This document shows, piece by piece, positions 11,934 through 24,082 of a DNA stretch of 64,000 nt. Origin of the DNA: Bombardia bombarda (taxonomy: Eukaryota; Ascomycota; Sordariomycetes; Sordariales; Lasiosphaeriaceae). Position numbers and translations under genes: made by a program. The number at the start of each line of letters is the position of its first letter. The first letter of the stretch is position 1. The notes under the pieces are model-generated. The model saw only the letters and a list, made by a program, of their open reading frames with translations, ran no database searches and was not told the DNA's origin. The stretch is taken from positions 310,001-374,000 of the forward strand of contig JAULSR010000004.1 of NCBI GenBank assembly GCA_030512295.1, written 5' to 3'.

Positions 11934-12005
11934 CGACCCACGAGCGGCTCGAACGCTCAATCTCCAGAGCCGAAATCTGGCGCCTTACCATTTGGCCAGC
12001 GGGCC
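11934..12005 (-). tRNA. tRNA-Arg (anticodon UCG)
   Basis: This 72-nt minus-strand cloverleaf begins GGCCCGC and ends GTGGGTC plus discriminator G; acceptor stem pairs include two G-U. The D arm is GCC/GGC around AAATGGTAA. The anticodon stem CCAGA/TCTGG encloses loop TTTCGGC, giving anticodon TCG at 11971-11973. The T arm is GAGCG/CGCTC around TTCGAGC. Internal A box (TGGCCAAATGG) and B box (GCGTTCGAGCC) are recognisable. There is no intron. It decodes CGA arginine codons. Confidence 0.88.
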
Positions 12006-12589
12006 TGACCATTCATGAATAAGGCTTGAGGCCGCAAGGAAGGTTAGCATGTAGATGGGAAGAGGATATTTGACGCTAGCGCTTTTATTCCCAGCCAAGC
12101 AAGCCAAGCTCATATAATAAGACCAGCAGGATCGAGTTAAGCTTTTAACTACCGCGAGATCTTGATCAGAAGACGTTAGACCCCAGCTCTTCTCCTGAAT
12201 GATGTCGTCAAAACACTTGGCAATAAGAATTCGAACAGAGAAACACATTTTTCGTGATATGCATCGCATGCGACTGCTGTCATATAATTCTACCCATTAC
12301 GATGTCTCGGTCTCGGCATCGGTATCGGCCGAGTGACCGAGGTTGCACAGGCTTTGTACAAAATCCGTCCAATCCCCTCACATTTTTACACATTTTTACA
12401 ACACTTCAGGTTTGTATAACACAGTCTAGATGACATGAAACGCAAGGGCCACGCCTTCCTTTTCCTACGAAATGAGGTCAGTAGGTCCTCGGGCAAGAAC
12501 AGCCGGGCAATGGCGCGCATCGACATTTGTGTACAACATTTGTATCGGAACAAGACGCAACACAAAAATACTATCATGAATAATTCAAC
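12006..12589. other. Intergenic region between tRNA-Arg and the dioxygenase gene
   Basis: About 580 bp with no gene seen. A short dyad-rich stretch, TCTCGGTCTCGGCATCGGTATCGG, occurs near 12304-12328 (quoted in part), and a duplicated TTTTACACA occurs near 12384-12401. Confidence 0.5.
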
Positions 12590-13669
12590 ATGTTCTCGTA
12601 CATAATTGCCCTTTTGGCCTTCATCTTCTTCCTCGCCAACCCGCTTTCGCAGCTGTTCCTGTCAATTGGAGGACGGGGAGGAGAGGGAGGAGGAGGAGGA
12701 CCGCCGTCGCCACCACAAATCAGGCGGACACCTCGTCCACCCATCAATCTGGACCTGCTGGCCCTGGAGGAGACGACGACGACAAACGACAACACAACGA
12801 CACCGCGACAATGCACCAAAGATTCATACTCTGTCCACGTCTTTTCGCGGGAACCGCTGGTGCTCTACATTGAGAACTTTTTGTCCTTTGAGGAGCAGCG
12901 CCACCTGCTAGACATCAGGTTCGTTGTTTCTTCTTCTACGTACAACCAACCAGCCAACCAACATCCCACTAGTATTTCCCTTACCCCTGTTTCCACCCTC
13001 CTTTTCCCACCCCAAACAACCCCCATGCAAAACTAACCCACCCACCCCAACAGCGCCCCCCTCTTCGCCCCCTCCACCATCACCCACAACGGCGGCTCCT
13101 CCTCGCAGCACAACCCCACGATCCGCGACTCCGAGGTGGCCGTCGTCCCGCGCACCGCCGCCGTCCGCTGCGTCGAGGACCGCGCCCGCGCCCTGCAGGG
13201 CTGGCGCGACGACGTCTGGATCGAGCGCCTGCGCACCCAGCGCTACCGCCCCGGCGGCCACTACGCCCACCACTTCGACTGGAGCTCGAGCCGCGGCGGC
13301 TGGGGCCGCGTCAGCAGCTTCATGGCCTGGGTGGATGCCAGCAGTGGTTGCAGTAGTGGCCAAGAGGAGAAGGAGGGAGGAGATGAAGAGAGGCTGGAAG
13401 GCGGCGGGACAGAGTTTCCGCTACTGGCGAGGCGTGGGGATCAGAGGTGGTGTGCTTTTGTGGAGTGTGATGATTCTGAGGAGGAGGGGGAGGAGAAGGG
13501 CAAAACGGGAGTTGTCTTCAAGCCGGTGGCGGGGAATGCCGTGTACTGGGAAAACTTTCGGGCAGACAGCACGGGGCGGGGATATGACGAGACGTGGCAC
13601 GCCGGGTTGCCGGTCGTGAAGGGGGTCAAGGTCGGGCTGAATATATGGAGCTGGGGGAGGATTGACTGA
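12590..13669 (+). CDS. Prolyl 4-hydroxylase-like 2OG-Fe(II) dioxygenase
   Basis: Two exons, 12590-12918 and 13054-13669, with an intron carrying an AACTAACCC branch site. The total of 945 nt gives 314 aa. The N terminus (MFSYIIALLAFIFFLANPL) is a signal anchor, so the enzyme is probably in the secretory pathway. The catalytic double-stranded beta-helix carries His183 and Asp185 in HHFDW, the distal His292 in TWHAGLPV, and a basic residue in VVKGVKVGLN for the 2-oxoglutarate carboxylate. The RERTQRYxPGGHY-like segment before HxD is typical of fungal prolyl-4-hydroxylase-domain proteins. The substrate is unknown: collagen-like or other hydroxyproline proteins are possible. A glycine/proline/arginine-rich spacer at about 27-50 separates the anchor from the domain. 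The upstream half may include unmodelled 5' exons, but the ATG at 12590 fits a membrane anchor. Confidence 0.82.
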
Positions 13670-14055
13670 GTGATGTATCAACCCTCCTGCCCGGTGGAAT
13701 GGGCGAAAAACACCGCTGGACGGTTGTTTCTTGTTACTAAAACTTAACTGTTGCTTCATAGCGTCCTTTGCAATTGCATATTAGCCAGCCAATTAGCCAT
13801 TTCGCCCTATGCCTGGAGGCATTCTGCTTGGTATCCATGTATACGCTAAGTGTTGGGATCTCTCGCTACATCTAGCCAGCCCCCCAGCTCCGTTTGAGGC
13901 TACTCTTCTTAAACTTTCAGAAAGAAACAGACGCTGTCATAATTCATCGCTTTAACTCTGCCAACCGATAGGACTCATCCAGAAAAGCAAGACGCTGTCA
14001 CAGTTCCGTCCCCAACATGTCAAAGTATCTGAGAGCGAGCCTCCTTGACATCATT
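13670..14055. other. Convergent 3' intergenic region
   Basis: This 386-bp interval lies between the dioxygenase stop and the aldo-keto reductase relic. I see nothing in it. Confidence 0.6.
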
Positions 14056-14394
14056 CTAAAGCGTCCGTAGCAGGCCCAAAGCATTGGGAGGCAGTGGCCC
14101 CTTGCGAATCATCCATCTCAAGTTCCGGATCTGCCATATCGTGCTAGCACCGAGAATGATGGCATCACTCTCCCCCAAACGCGAATAATAAACGACCCAC
14201 CGGAGGGCAAGCTCGATCGGTTCAAACCCCAGCTTCAAGGCTCTTGTAGCGAACTTCTTCAAAGCTTCATACAGGATGTAGTCGTCAAAATAGTCCTCCT
14301 TCAGTTTTTGGCTGAGTGGGTTGTTGGCATCGAAGCGAGTTCCCTGACGTTTGCTCTTGTCCCATTTGCCGGTTAAGAAGCCGGCGGCGAGAAC
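14056..14394 (-). pseudogene. Truncated aldo-keto reductase (AKR7/aflatoxin-aldehyde-reductase type), C-terminal fragment
   Basis: The minus-strand frame encodes about 112 residues ending in TAG at 14056. It reads as the last third of an AKR7-type reductase: VLAAGFLTGKWD, GTRFDANNPLSQK, ALRWVVYYSRLG, AIILGAST and KGPLPPNAL. The N-terminal barrel with the Asp-Tyr-Lys-His catalytic tetrad is absent from the next 600 bp upstream. The frame begins after an acceptor-like CCTAG at 14396, so an intron once separated it from lost upstream exons. It lies directly in front of the divergent Zn2Cys6 regulator, so it may be the remainder of a regulated reductase gene. An alternative is a short expressed fragment or a misassembled exon. 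No stop interrupts the fragment itself, so loss could be recent. Confidence 0.7.
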
Positions 14395-14978
14395 TCTAGG
14401 TAGGCTATGTCAGCTTCCCATTGCCAGCCTGTCTTTCCAGAACACGAAAAGATTGAAAGATGGGAGCAGTAAGAGTACTGCAGTGGTGCATGCCAGATGG
14501 GAATTGTACGCAGAAAGTCAAAAAGCCAACTTGGTTGTTCCTTCTATTCTGATCATTGTCCAGAGTCTCGCCCACCTAGGTACCTAGGTACCTACTGTGT
14601 ATCCATTGACATTGACGGGAAGGTGCGAACGCAAATACAGACTAGACCGGCTTGTTGGTGTGCAGTTGCTTCGCAGATACATAAGGTAGGTACACAATAG
14701 AAACAGCTGCCCCGCCAAGACAGTCGTACGTACCTGCCCTGACAGCCCAGAAAGACCCCTGCCTGGTGTTTGCTCGGTCGTCGGACCAAAGACTATCCGT
14801 GTAAGTTCTCCGAGCCCCCATGCCATCACAAAGTGGTTATACATGACTTCTGGTGTCCTAAAAGATGGCTGGATGTGAATTGGCTCGGCAGCTTTACCTA
14901 GTCAAGAGTTTCTCTGCGCTTCACCTCGCTGGCCGTCCTTTTGACCTCGGCCTCGGCTCGGCATCAAGACCGCGCGAA
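14395..14978. other. Upstream region between the reductase relic and the Zn2Cys6 gene
   Basis: About 580 bp. It includes the palindromic CCTAGGTACC tract listed separately. I found no exon resembling the missing N-terminal reductase part. Confidence 0.55.
14574..14593. repeat. Palindromic CCTAGGTACC tract
   Basis: ACCTAGGTACCTAGGTACCT contains a perfect 16-bp palindrome at 14578-14593. Similar CTAGGTAC tracts recur only between genes in this window. Confidence 0.8.
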
Positions 14979-17894
14979 ATGGCAGCAGCTTCAGCAGAAG
15001 ATTGGTCGATCGAGACGACTACCCACGAGCCCTTGGCCTGCGTTAATTGCAGGTCCAGGAAGCTTAAGTGTGAGATGCAATTCCTACCTAAACTGGACGT
15101 GCTTGGCACGCCGGCCCTGTCGTCCCTGTTGCTTACACCACACACCTAGGTGACCGGAGGACGCCCGTCTGTTCTCGGTGTGCCAAGTCGGATGCCGGTT
15201 GTCTCTACCCCGAATCAAGGAAGAAACCCCCGTTCAAGCGCCGGAATGTGAGGGAACTTGAGGCAAGACTTGGTACGCCCACTCACCCTATTTTAGCTGC
15301 AATATTTTCTCTTTTATTGACTGCAAAGCTTGATAGTTCAGGTCGAGGGACTGCTCAAAAATGTAGTAAAGGCACCACCTGCCACCCAGGGCCCAAAAAG
15401 CCACAGTACTAGTTCTGGGCCCCAAGAACCACCACCGAAGCCCTTGGAAAATGAAGCTGTCGACTTTGATATTGGCGCATCATTATCCAGCGGTCCCGAC
15501 TCAGCTTCAAACCTCCTACAACCCCCTATCCAGTCCCCGAGGGATCAAGATGGCTCTATTCCCAGCGAGCTGATAGGACTCGGCCAGTTCGAGGGCCTGC
15601 CACCATCCAGCATGATTGAAGAACTGTAGGCTTGGATACCACCCTCTTTCCTCTCTGTAGCCCTTACTGATAACATTACAGCCACGACCTTTTCTTCGAG
15701 ACGCAGCGTTCGTTTCTCTACATCATACACAAAGGCAACTACTTGCGATCTTTCTATTCGACCGCCCCACACATGCGACCCCCCATGTGTCTGCAATATG
15801 CTATCTGGACCACGGCTGCTTGCCGCAGTGACAAGTATCGCACCAACAAAGATGTCTTTTACCGTCGAACCCGCCAATACCTGGAAGCTGATGAACTGAA
15901 GGTCGGCCGCTTGTGAACATGCCGCCCGCAGCTTGCCTCTTTCCTTACTGACCCCCTTAATAGGGATTTGGCGAACATTACGTCACCGTTTCTCACGCAC
16001 AAGCATGGGCTTTGGTAGCCATATACGAGGCCCATAGCATGTTCTTTACTGGAGTCGCCATGAGCTCTGCCAGATGTGTCAGGCTGGTACAGATCCTGGG
16101 GCTCCATCGGCTTGATGACCCTCTTGCCGAAGAACTTGGTGTTGAAACCTGGCGTCCTATCTTGGCCCCTCCCCGAGACCGTACCGAGTTGGAAGAACGT
16201 CGAAGAACATTCTGGTGCGTCTTCTGTATCGACAGCCACGCCAGCATTACTACGGGCTGGCCGAGCTTGATTGACATTTCAGAGGTTAGTCAACTACTAT
16301 ATCTCTCAACAATGGTATAACTAAGTGTCGAAACACAGGTCACTGCACAATTGCCCATATCCGAGGATGCATTCAACGGTGGCAAGCAAGAGAAGTCATA
16401 CACCCTCCAAGACGCCCTTAAGGGCCATTCTGAATACTCGGTATTTGGTTCAGCTGTTGTCACTAGCTACATTTTCAACCAGCTGCTGAAACACGTCCAC
16501 CGTCCGATGCCAAACGACCGGCCCGAGGACCCTGAACTAGGAATGTTCTGGAAGAGACATAGGGAGCTCGACAATATGCTGTCCAACACCTTCATGTCCC
16601 TTCCCGAGTGCTTCAGATTAACCAAACAGACCAACGACCCCATTGTCGCACACACCACTCAGCTGAACCTCCATGCCTCGGTTATTTCTCTTCACAACTT
16701 GGCAAGCGACAAGGCAATGCGATTCAACCTGCCCAGCCATATCCTGCATGCCAGCAAGATACGGTCCGCCACAGCTGCCCGGGAGATTGTCAACATTATG
16801 AAGATGACCCGCCCCAATAAGATGGTGGGGTATGTAAGCAGGCCCCCCCCAAGCATCGAAAGAGAACTCAAATAATACGGCTACTTACACGTTTCAACCT
16901 ATAGAAAAGCCCCCTCGTGGCCTTTTCACTCTACTCAGCGGCGGCTGTATACATCCATCTAATCAAGGAATCCCCGGAATCATATGCAATCGAGAGCCTC
17001 GAGTTTCTCATCAAGTGCATGGAGACCATTGGGCGGCAGCACCCCATAACGCGCATCTATCTGGGTCAGGTCCTATTTGACACCGAACGCAACGGCGTGT
17101 CAGTTACCGTCGAGCTCCCGCCGCTCAAGGATTACTCCCAGCTTCTCAGCCACAATATTCCATTGTTGACGCTCGCCACAATATCCCGTTACTCAAACCA
17201 GCCGCCGCCACTGCCTGAGGACGGTCCTTCAATGAGCCAGAAGCATCTGGACGCGGAGAGCACCTCTGGCCATATGAGGACCACCAGTACATATCTTCCC
17301 TCAGCTGTTGCTAGGACTATTGCCGAGGACGCAGTAGATAGTGCTGCTGCTCATGGCAGCAAGCGGAAACGTGCAATGCCTGTGGTGTCGAGTCTGAGCA
17401 CATCGTCATCGGTTCAGGGAAGGAGGAGACACGGTAGTCTAGCCCATCGCACTGCCACCTCGCCGTCACCATCGCGGGTGGCTATGAATGAGGTCTCCTT
17501 TTCTGGCGTAACCGCTACCTTGGCTGCCGCAAGCACGGGTGCTGATATCAACACTAGCAGCAGCAGCAGCAGCAGCAGCAACGACAACCATGACGATGAT
17601 GATATTGATCTTCTGAACCATCATCCTCCTGTCTCCGTGATGCCTGAGATGGATATCTTTCAGGAACTCAGCGGCATGGATGAATGGCAGCAGCAGCAGG
17701 ATATGCCGGATGTGGCAGGTATACTTGGCAGCAGCAGCAACGAGGATAACAACAACATCAACAATATTGGTAACAGCGGTAATAGTAGTGGTGATTTGAA
17801 TTTTGACGCCATGACGGGTAGCGCCACCGACCCATGGTATTTTCTGATGGATAGTGGCGGCCATAGTGGTGCTGGGATTGATAATGGCTTGTAG
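14979..17894 (+). CDS. Zn(2)-Cys(6) fungal transcription factor
   Basis: Seven exons fit in frame: 14979-15069, 15150-15272, 15337-15625, 15682-15901, 15964-16284, 16339-16833 and 16905-17894. They total 2529 nt, 842 aa. The binuclear zinc cluster spans the first intron: CVNCRSRKLKC joined to DRRTPVCSRC and GC, pattern CX2CX6CX6CX2CX7C, about residues 21-48. A basic linker and heptad-like segment (RELEARLVQVEGLLKNV) follow, probably for dimerisation. The fungal-specific middle homology region (PF04082 type) runs about 180-480. The C terminus is Ser/Asn/Gln-rich with an AGC run at 17554-17580 and may activate transcription. It should be nuclear and bind CGG-type half sites. The third intron's neighbour uses a weak GTCGGC donor at 15902. 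Target genes are unknown; the adjacent reductase relic is one candidate. Confidence 0.88.
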
Positions 17895-18422
17895 GAGTTG
17901 GGGTTGGTTACTTATGATATATCTGCATATTCATGGCGGGAATGACCATGTCACTTGGACTGGAAGGTTTGTTGATATAGGGGACATATTGTGACATTCT
18001 TGTATGAGAAAGTTCTTAGGCACTGCGTTTATATTTAGGGATAAACAACTGTAGTGACATCCAGGTTATTACATACCATAATGTACTATCTTAGGTATGC
18101 TAGAACCGTAAATTTAGACGTAGCCAAACAACCCCCCGCCTCAGTGTATCCATATCCAGTTTATTAACCCCACGCATTGAAATTTATTGTTTTATCGGTA
18201 GGTGTGTGACTATGAAACCAATTACAGGTTGATTGTGACTTGAAATTATGTTGTTGAAGTTCGTTTTAATGATACGTGGTAGATTGATAATTCCAACCGC
18301 TACCTCCAGACCTCCGCCCCTTTGGTGTCGTAGGCTGGTGAGTAATAGCCAGACAGTTATACGCGTTAAAGAATAATGTGGAACGGAAAAGACAGCTCAC
18401 CGAGAGTGTGTAGGGTATGTAA

Positions 18423-18442
18423 GCAGGCAGGCAGGCAGGCAG
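18423..18442. repeat. (GCAG)5 microsatellite
   Basis: Five tandem GCAG units in intergenic DNA; a related GGCA run occurs at 29417. Confidence 0.9.
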
Positions 18443-18785
18443 GTAATCACAGGGAGTTTACTACCAGATTGGACATGGTTACGGTCATATACAAATACAC
18501 GGTAGTATACGAGTAGTCTCAGTCACCAACTGGCATTTACAAACACGTTACCATGCGGATAGTTAATGTGATTACATATACTAGTTATATGTCGTAGTGG
18601 TAACCTACCTCGGTGACGGACGTCGAAACTATCCGACATCCATCCCCACCCCTAGCCCCCCCCTGCTCTGCCTATCCATCGTACCGCGTACCGCGTGCGT
18701 GTCTCGGTATCTGAGACCCACGTCTGCGTGTGCGTGTGCACGTTGCGTCTTCGTCTCCGTTCCGGAGATAAACGCAGGGCCGGGC

Positions 18786-18797
18786 GGGGGGGGGGGG
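18786..18797. repeat. G12 homopolymer
   Basis: Twelve consecutive G residues in intergenic DNA, a possible assembly weak point. Confidence 0.9.
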
Positions 18798-21700
18798 ATG
18801 GCGGACTGACCTACCTGGTCAAGATGGGTGGTACTTTACCGGGCACCCGGGAGGGCACGGACACAGGCACGGACGCGTGGTATGGTGGAGGCTCAAGCTC
18901 CAAGCTCAAGGGAGGCTGGCGGGGGGAAGGGAGGGTCGGGCTGGGTTGGTTACGTACGCAAGACAGACGGAGGGAGGGGTGGATGGACTGACGGACTTTC
19001 AACGGTGACTCGGAGGGCTTTGCTGTTTTGTGAGTACCTTAGGGAAATGTTGCTTAGGGCACCAGCCACCCTTGCTGTCCTGTCATGTCCTGTATGTGGG
19101 CGGCGCGGGAGGAAAATGGGGATAGATACCCTCCTTAAACTCCGGATCGGGGCCGAGGTGGAATGGGATGGATTGGACAGTTGAGATGGTTTGGATAGAT
19201 GGATCAGATATTGTATGCGAGGGACACCGGTGGTTTGGCGATAGCGGAGGAGAGACAGCTAGCCTCTTTTGGGCATGTGCGCGTGTGTTGTGAGGAAGAC
19301 GATGACAACTGAACAGTACGGGGTTTATCAGATCCGACGGACAGACGGTACGGGGAGCAAAAGGGGGCCGACCCGACTTGATCGAGATCAGATGGGCATG
19401 GTATTACTCAAAGATGTAGGTTGGTATCAAAACAACTCTACTTACAAGTAAGAGATATTGAAATCCTATAATCCTATAATCCTATAATTTGCAGCTCGCT
19501 TCTCTTTCCTCTTTTCTTCTGATCGTTTCTTTTTATTCCCGACCAAAGCGAAATGCGAGCGGCATAAGAATGGCCTGGTCCTCAATCCTCAATACAACAT
19601 CGGTGTTCCTTCCCGGTTGGGAAGTAAATTGGACTTTGTGGCTTTGGCCTGGCTGGGCTGACAGCCAAGACCACGCAAAGACCCGGGCGTCAGTCCCGCC
19701 GTCCCAGTGCTCTGGCAATGGTGGAGCCGCCCGCCCATCACACGTGCGCTGCCGGGGCGAGCAGGGGCCTTGTGTTGTGTTGACGTGAGATTTTGAATTC
19801 CCCTACGACGATTAAGTACCTTGTCAGTCAGACGGATGATAACGATGGGCGTTTGTCTCAATCTTGGGTTAATAGTGTAAGTGAGAAACGGTAGGTGGGC
19901 GAGCGTTACATATCCGTTTTTCTGCTTGGTTCATCGGGAACTTTAACAAAAGGACGCACGCACGCGACACTGAACCGACACACGGTTGCTGTATGTCTTA
20001 CGCCAAGTTGTATTCTGTAACCCCGTGGACAGGACAGATGGAAAATGCATCACTCTCCATCTGGCATTTCAGGTTTCTGGTTTATGGCTCACTCACTCGC
20101 TTTCCCGTCCCCCGGCCGCGATCGGAATATCCAAACCCGTCCTTGATCAAAGCCGGGCGAGCCCGGATCAAGATAATGCGCGTTGTGCGCATGTGCCCAT
20201 GGTTGAGGGTTCGTCATGGATAGATGAGCAACAAAAAGCAGGATGAGTATGAGTAATACCTTGGTGGTTCCGATTCTCTCCATCTCCCTTTTCCGCCAAT
20301 TATCCTGCTTCCCGCGGGATCTTTTGGGTTTTGACGGGAACTGATGGAAGGGGTCCCCATCCATATACGGAATAAGGGTCAGGTACCTTAGCGGTCAGCC
20401 ACGGCAGGCAGGCGGGACGTGCAGTTGCGTGCACTGACAACAAGACTGAAAAGTGTGGGGACTGGCTGGGGGGTGGTGGAAAAGTTCCCGTTGCGAGCAG
20501 GGCGATCTCTGGGTCCCGCGGACTCGTTGAGCGACGTAGAGCGCCGTCTGTGATTGGCCAACATGCGATGACTGTTCGTCACCGCGCTCTTCAACCCCGG
20601 CCATGCCCGAACCCGCGGAAATGGCGAGCGAGATTGAGTGATTCAGCGACGCCTCGTTTCTGCCAGCCAAGTGTCTGTAACAGACTAACAGAAACAATAG
20701 TGGTAAAGTCTAATGCATATCCATCCCGCTACGAAGTATCCGTAATCCTGGAAATGTGCGTATACGGATAATGCGAATGCGATTTCCAGTTTCGACTCCG
20801 GACCAGCTCGGGACTAACATTTATCCTGCAAGGCATGCAGCTTTACACTGCATTTTCTTTTTGGCCTGCAGCGTCATACTGATTAGTTCTGAAGAAAGTC
20901 AACGTTGCCTTCTGTTGCCGATGGGGGCCATGGGTTGTGGCTTGACTATAACGTTATAGGCCGGCCGGCCACCGTCTTTCTGCAGTCACGACGTCAACGC
21001 CGGATAATCCGTGGCTGAGCACAGTAGGTACCTCCATGCCGGCGCGGAATCACAGCACGACGACGGCAAGGCAAGGTAAGGGGGGATTTGGCACGGACGG
21101 GCATCTCCGTTGGGGCTAGGTAGCCGTCTGTATGTCTGTCGTGCGACACTGCAACAAACCTGTGAGTGCAGTGCTTCTCAAACCGACCGCTCAATTACAC
21201 TTGCATATCTTTCGTCGGTGGAGTTTGTTCTCTGTTGAACCACTCGGTGGAGAGTCTCAAGTCCACTCACCCCCATCAGCCCTACGAGTGGGGTTGACGA
21301 TGGCACTCAAGTCAGGCAGACAGTCGCACACACACGAATGATCGTTCCGGCAACAGCAGCCAAGTGGACAACAACCCCTGGATTTTCCACGGAATCCCCT
21401 TAGTATCGCGTTTGAGGAACTGATGATCGTCCACTGAGCTCCACGATGTTCATTATTCCACACCGCCGGTAATAACGCCAGGCAGCAAATCATCCTGATC
21501 AGTCGACAGAACCTGCATCGTCACCACTATCGGGCGCGAGGCGGAGTCGTCCCCTGGAGTGATCTCATCGGTCCATTGTCACATTGGTATTTTCAATGCG
21601 CATACCATAGAAAGATGAATACGCGGGGTCTTACCTGCTGGCCCTAGTAAACAGGAGAACAGCAAAAGCACTGACCGAGCTTCTGCCTGCATTGTAAACG

Positions 21701-21832
21701 AGAAGAGGCTTTTTGCACCGCCTCAGCCAAAACCCGTGATGGGGTGCGGAGATTGCGGCGAGTACGAATTCCCAAACTCCTTCCCCCAAGGGAGGTGCCT
21801 TGCCTGCCAAGGCACCCACCCCACAATGGGTA

Positions 21833-21849
21833 TGTACCTAGGTACCTAG
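21833..21849. repeat. Palindromic CTAGGTAC tract
   Basis: GTACCTAGGTACCTAGC in the gene-poor region, same family as the tract at 14574. Confidence 0.75.
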
Positions 21850-23472
21850 CTTGCGACGTGCGACACGACGACACATCACGCTTGTTGGGCCAGCAGGTAA
21901 CTTTTATGCATAGTTCTGCTGTTTCCGTCACGCGAAAGCGGTGGCAGAGACGTATTGAGGGGTGAGTGGCGGGAAAAGGGCGGGGGCGCGGAGGACGGAG
22001 GACGGAGGGTCGGAGGGATTGGATTGGCAGACAGATTGGCGGATGTGATTGCATTGACAATGACTCTTCGGGCAGATGGCACAAAATTACAAGACGCAGG
22101 CAGGCATCAGTTATACAGAATGCGGAACAACTGCGATGGTAAATGCGATCTGATCAAAAACCACGATTGCTAATGCGGATGCGGGTTCATTCATCGCATC
22201 GAAATGAATGGGAATAATATTAAGTGTTCGGTTAACTTTCCTTTTCGCTACTACGGTATTAGTAAAACCCATGATAACAAAGGTTGCTGATTAAATACCT
22301 AACTGATGCCTCGCTAAAAAGAAGCCGAGAGAAGCAAGGAAAGAATCAAAGTTTTGGGCCCTGGAGATATTTCGCTTTTAAGCCCGTCAAGCTCCCCCGT
22401 TTTCATCGATGCGAAACGGACAGGCGGGATGACATGGGGGTGCTTAACAATCATGGTGGATGCGTCAGCCAAAAAAAAAAACACTATGAACAATAACCTC
22501 GGGATCTGCTCGGGGCGGTGGACTTTTTGAACGAACCGCCTAACCTAACCCCGCATCGGTTTCTAACAGCGACAGATAGACTCATCGACTAGGGAAGGGC
22601 GGGACAATAAGGTACTCGGCTGGTTGCAAGCCCCGGCTGCTAATGGAAGGTACTACTAATCAATTGCATTAATCAGTCTGATTTCACCATCACCCATACT
22701 GCTAGGTACTATCTTGTCTGGTAATCATGGGATGTTTGGGCAGGTGCGGGCAGATAGATGTGCAGCTTGCGTACTTTGCGATACCTACCTTAGGTATGTG
22801 TGCACACACACAAAATCACAAATTGGTAGGTGCTTAGGTGTTCCTTGCCCGGATTGGAACTGGAGGTAAAGGAATATCCATGGAGGGGTTTTCCTAACTC
22901 CGTTGGGTCGACGGAGCTTTGGACTTGACACACAAAGTGGCCCCGTCTGTAGAGTGGAATACTACTACTACTAGGGATGGCATGGAACGGAGTCACGGGG
23001 TACAAAGATACCAGAATACTTGCAACATGTTTCCGCAAATCCATGAGTGTAATTACGAATGGAAGCGAGGATTGCGAGGGAAACAACAAGCCGCAAGACG
23101 CAAAGACGCGTGCTCGTTTATTAGTTGTCGTTGGCCTTGTTACGTCGATTGCGTAAGGTACTAAGTCTAGGTCTAGGTATGTACTAGATTGGGCGTGTGT
23201 GTGCCGTTTTTGTTTCGTGGTTTAGCGAACGGATTGCGGCCTAGCGAGACAGCCCGAGGCGACCGAGCCCTTCGGAGGAACGCAAGAGAGCCCTTCACCG
23301 CCGCCAAAACGCGAATCGAGTCTCATGTAACTGTTAGTGGCAGCCTGGCCTGGAAAAAGCGGCGCCAGGGCGTGAGTTAAGGCCGAACCTCTAACGTGCA
23401 GGGTTGAGCGAAGCGAAAAAGTGGAGCCCACCAAGAAGGGAGGAGCGACTTGCGCGAGCGAGCGAACTGAGA

Positions 23473-23497
23473 AGGTACCGGGGTACCGGGGTACCTG
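23473..23497. repeat. (GGTACCGG) tandem Kpn-like palindromes
   Basis: Three GGTACC palindromes spaced 8 bp apart (GGTACCGGGGTACCGGGGTA, continuing CCTGG), about 600 bp upstream of the Ecm13-like start codon. Confidence 0.8.
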
Positions 23498-24082
23498 GCA
23501 TGCGGACACTTTGAGAAAGGGTCGGGTTGACGGGTCCATTCTCGCTTTTGTCAGCTGCTGCGGATGGATGCAGTAACCTTGCGCTGATGACCTGCCGTGT
23601 CTCTCGGTGTCTCGAAGCCAAGATGGACACACCAACACCCACCACAAAAGTACAAGTGACGGTCAAGGGGCACCGGCCGACCGTATTACACTTTTCTGGT
23701 TTACAAAAGGTCAAGTGGTCCCTCCTCCGAGCCTCAAACCCGTCCGCTCCGTCTCTTCATCCAAAGCCAGCTTCATAAAGAGGACATCGCTAGTAGAATT
23801 CGAAACTCGACCTCTTTTCAAGATCACCTCTGATCTCTGATCCGCATTTCAAGTTTCGCACCAGCACACACTTGGGCAACACACACAACCACCCCCCACC
23901 ACCCCGGTCAACCATTGAGAGTCGTTGACGCCCTTGCCTGCCAGCACGCACACTGACTGAGCTATACCGCAATCGGCCATCCCAGCTTGTTTGCAGCCTT
24001 GAGTCACCCAAACATCGGTCAGAGACAGCAAACAGTTATTACTACTAGAGCAAAGCTTCCTCCTCCAGAGCTTTTGCCCACA

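Larger units (their letters stand above)
17895..24082. other. Long gene-poor region upstream of the acidic Ecm13-like gene
   Basis: About 6.2 kb without a convincing gene. Frames are short (under 145 codons), lack the GC3 bias of neighbouring exons and show no domain. The interval is rich in microsatellites (GCAG near 18423, G12 at 18786), CTAGGTAC/GGTACC tracts (21833, 23473) and GT/CA-rich stretches. It may hold 3' UTR of the regulator, long promoter sequence or noncoding transcripts. Confidence 0.5.

Noticed and set aside
12200..12240. Second tRNA near GAATTCGAAC
   Set aside because: T-loop-like string only; no acceptor or anticodon stems form.
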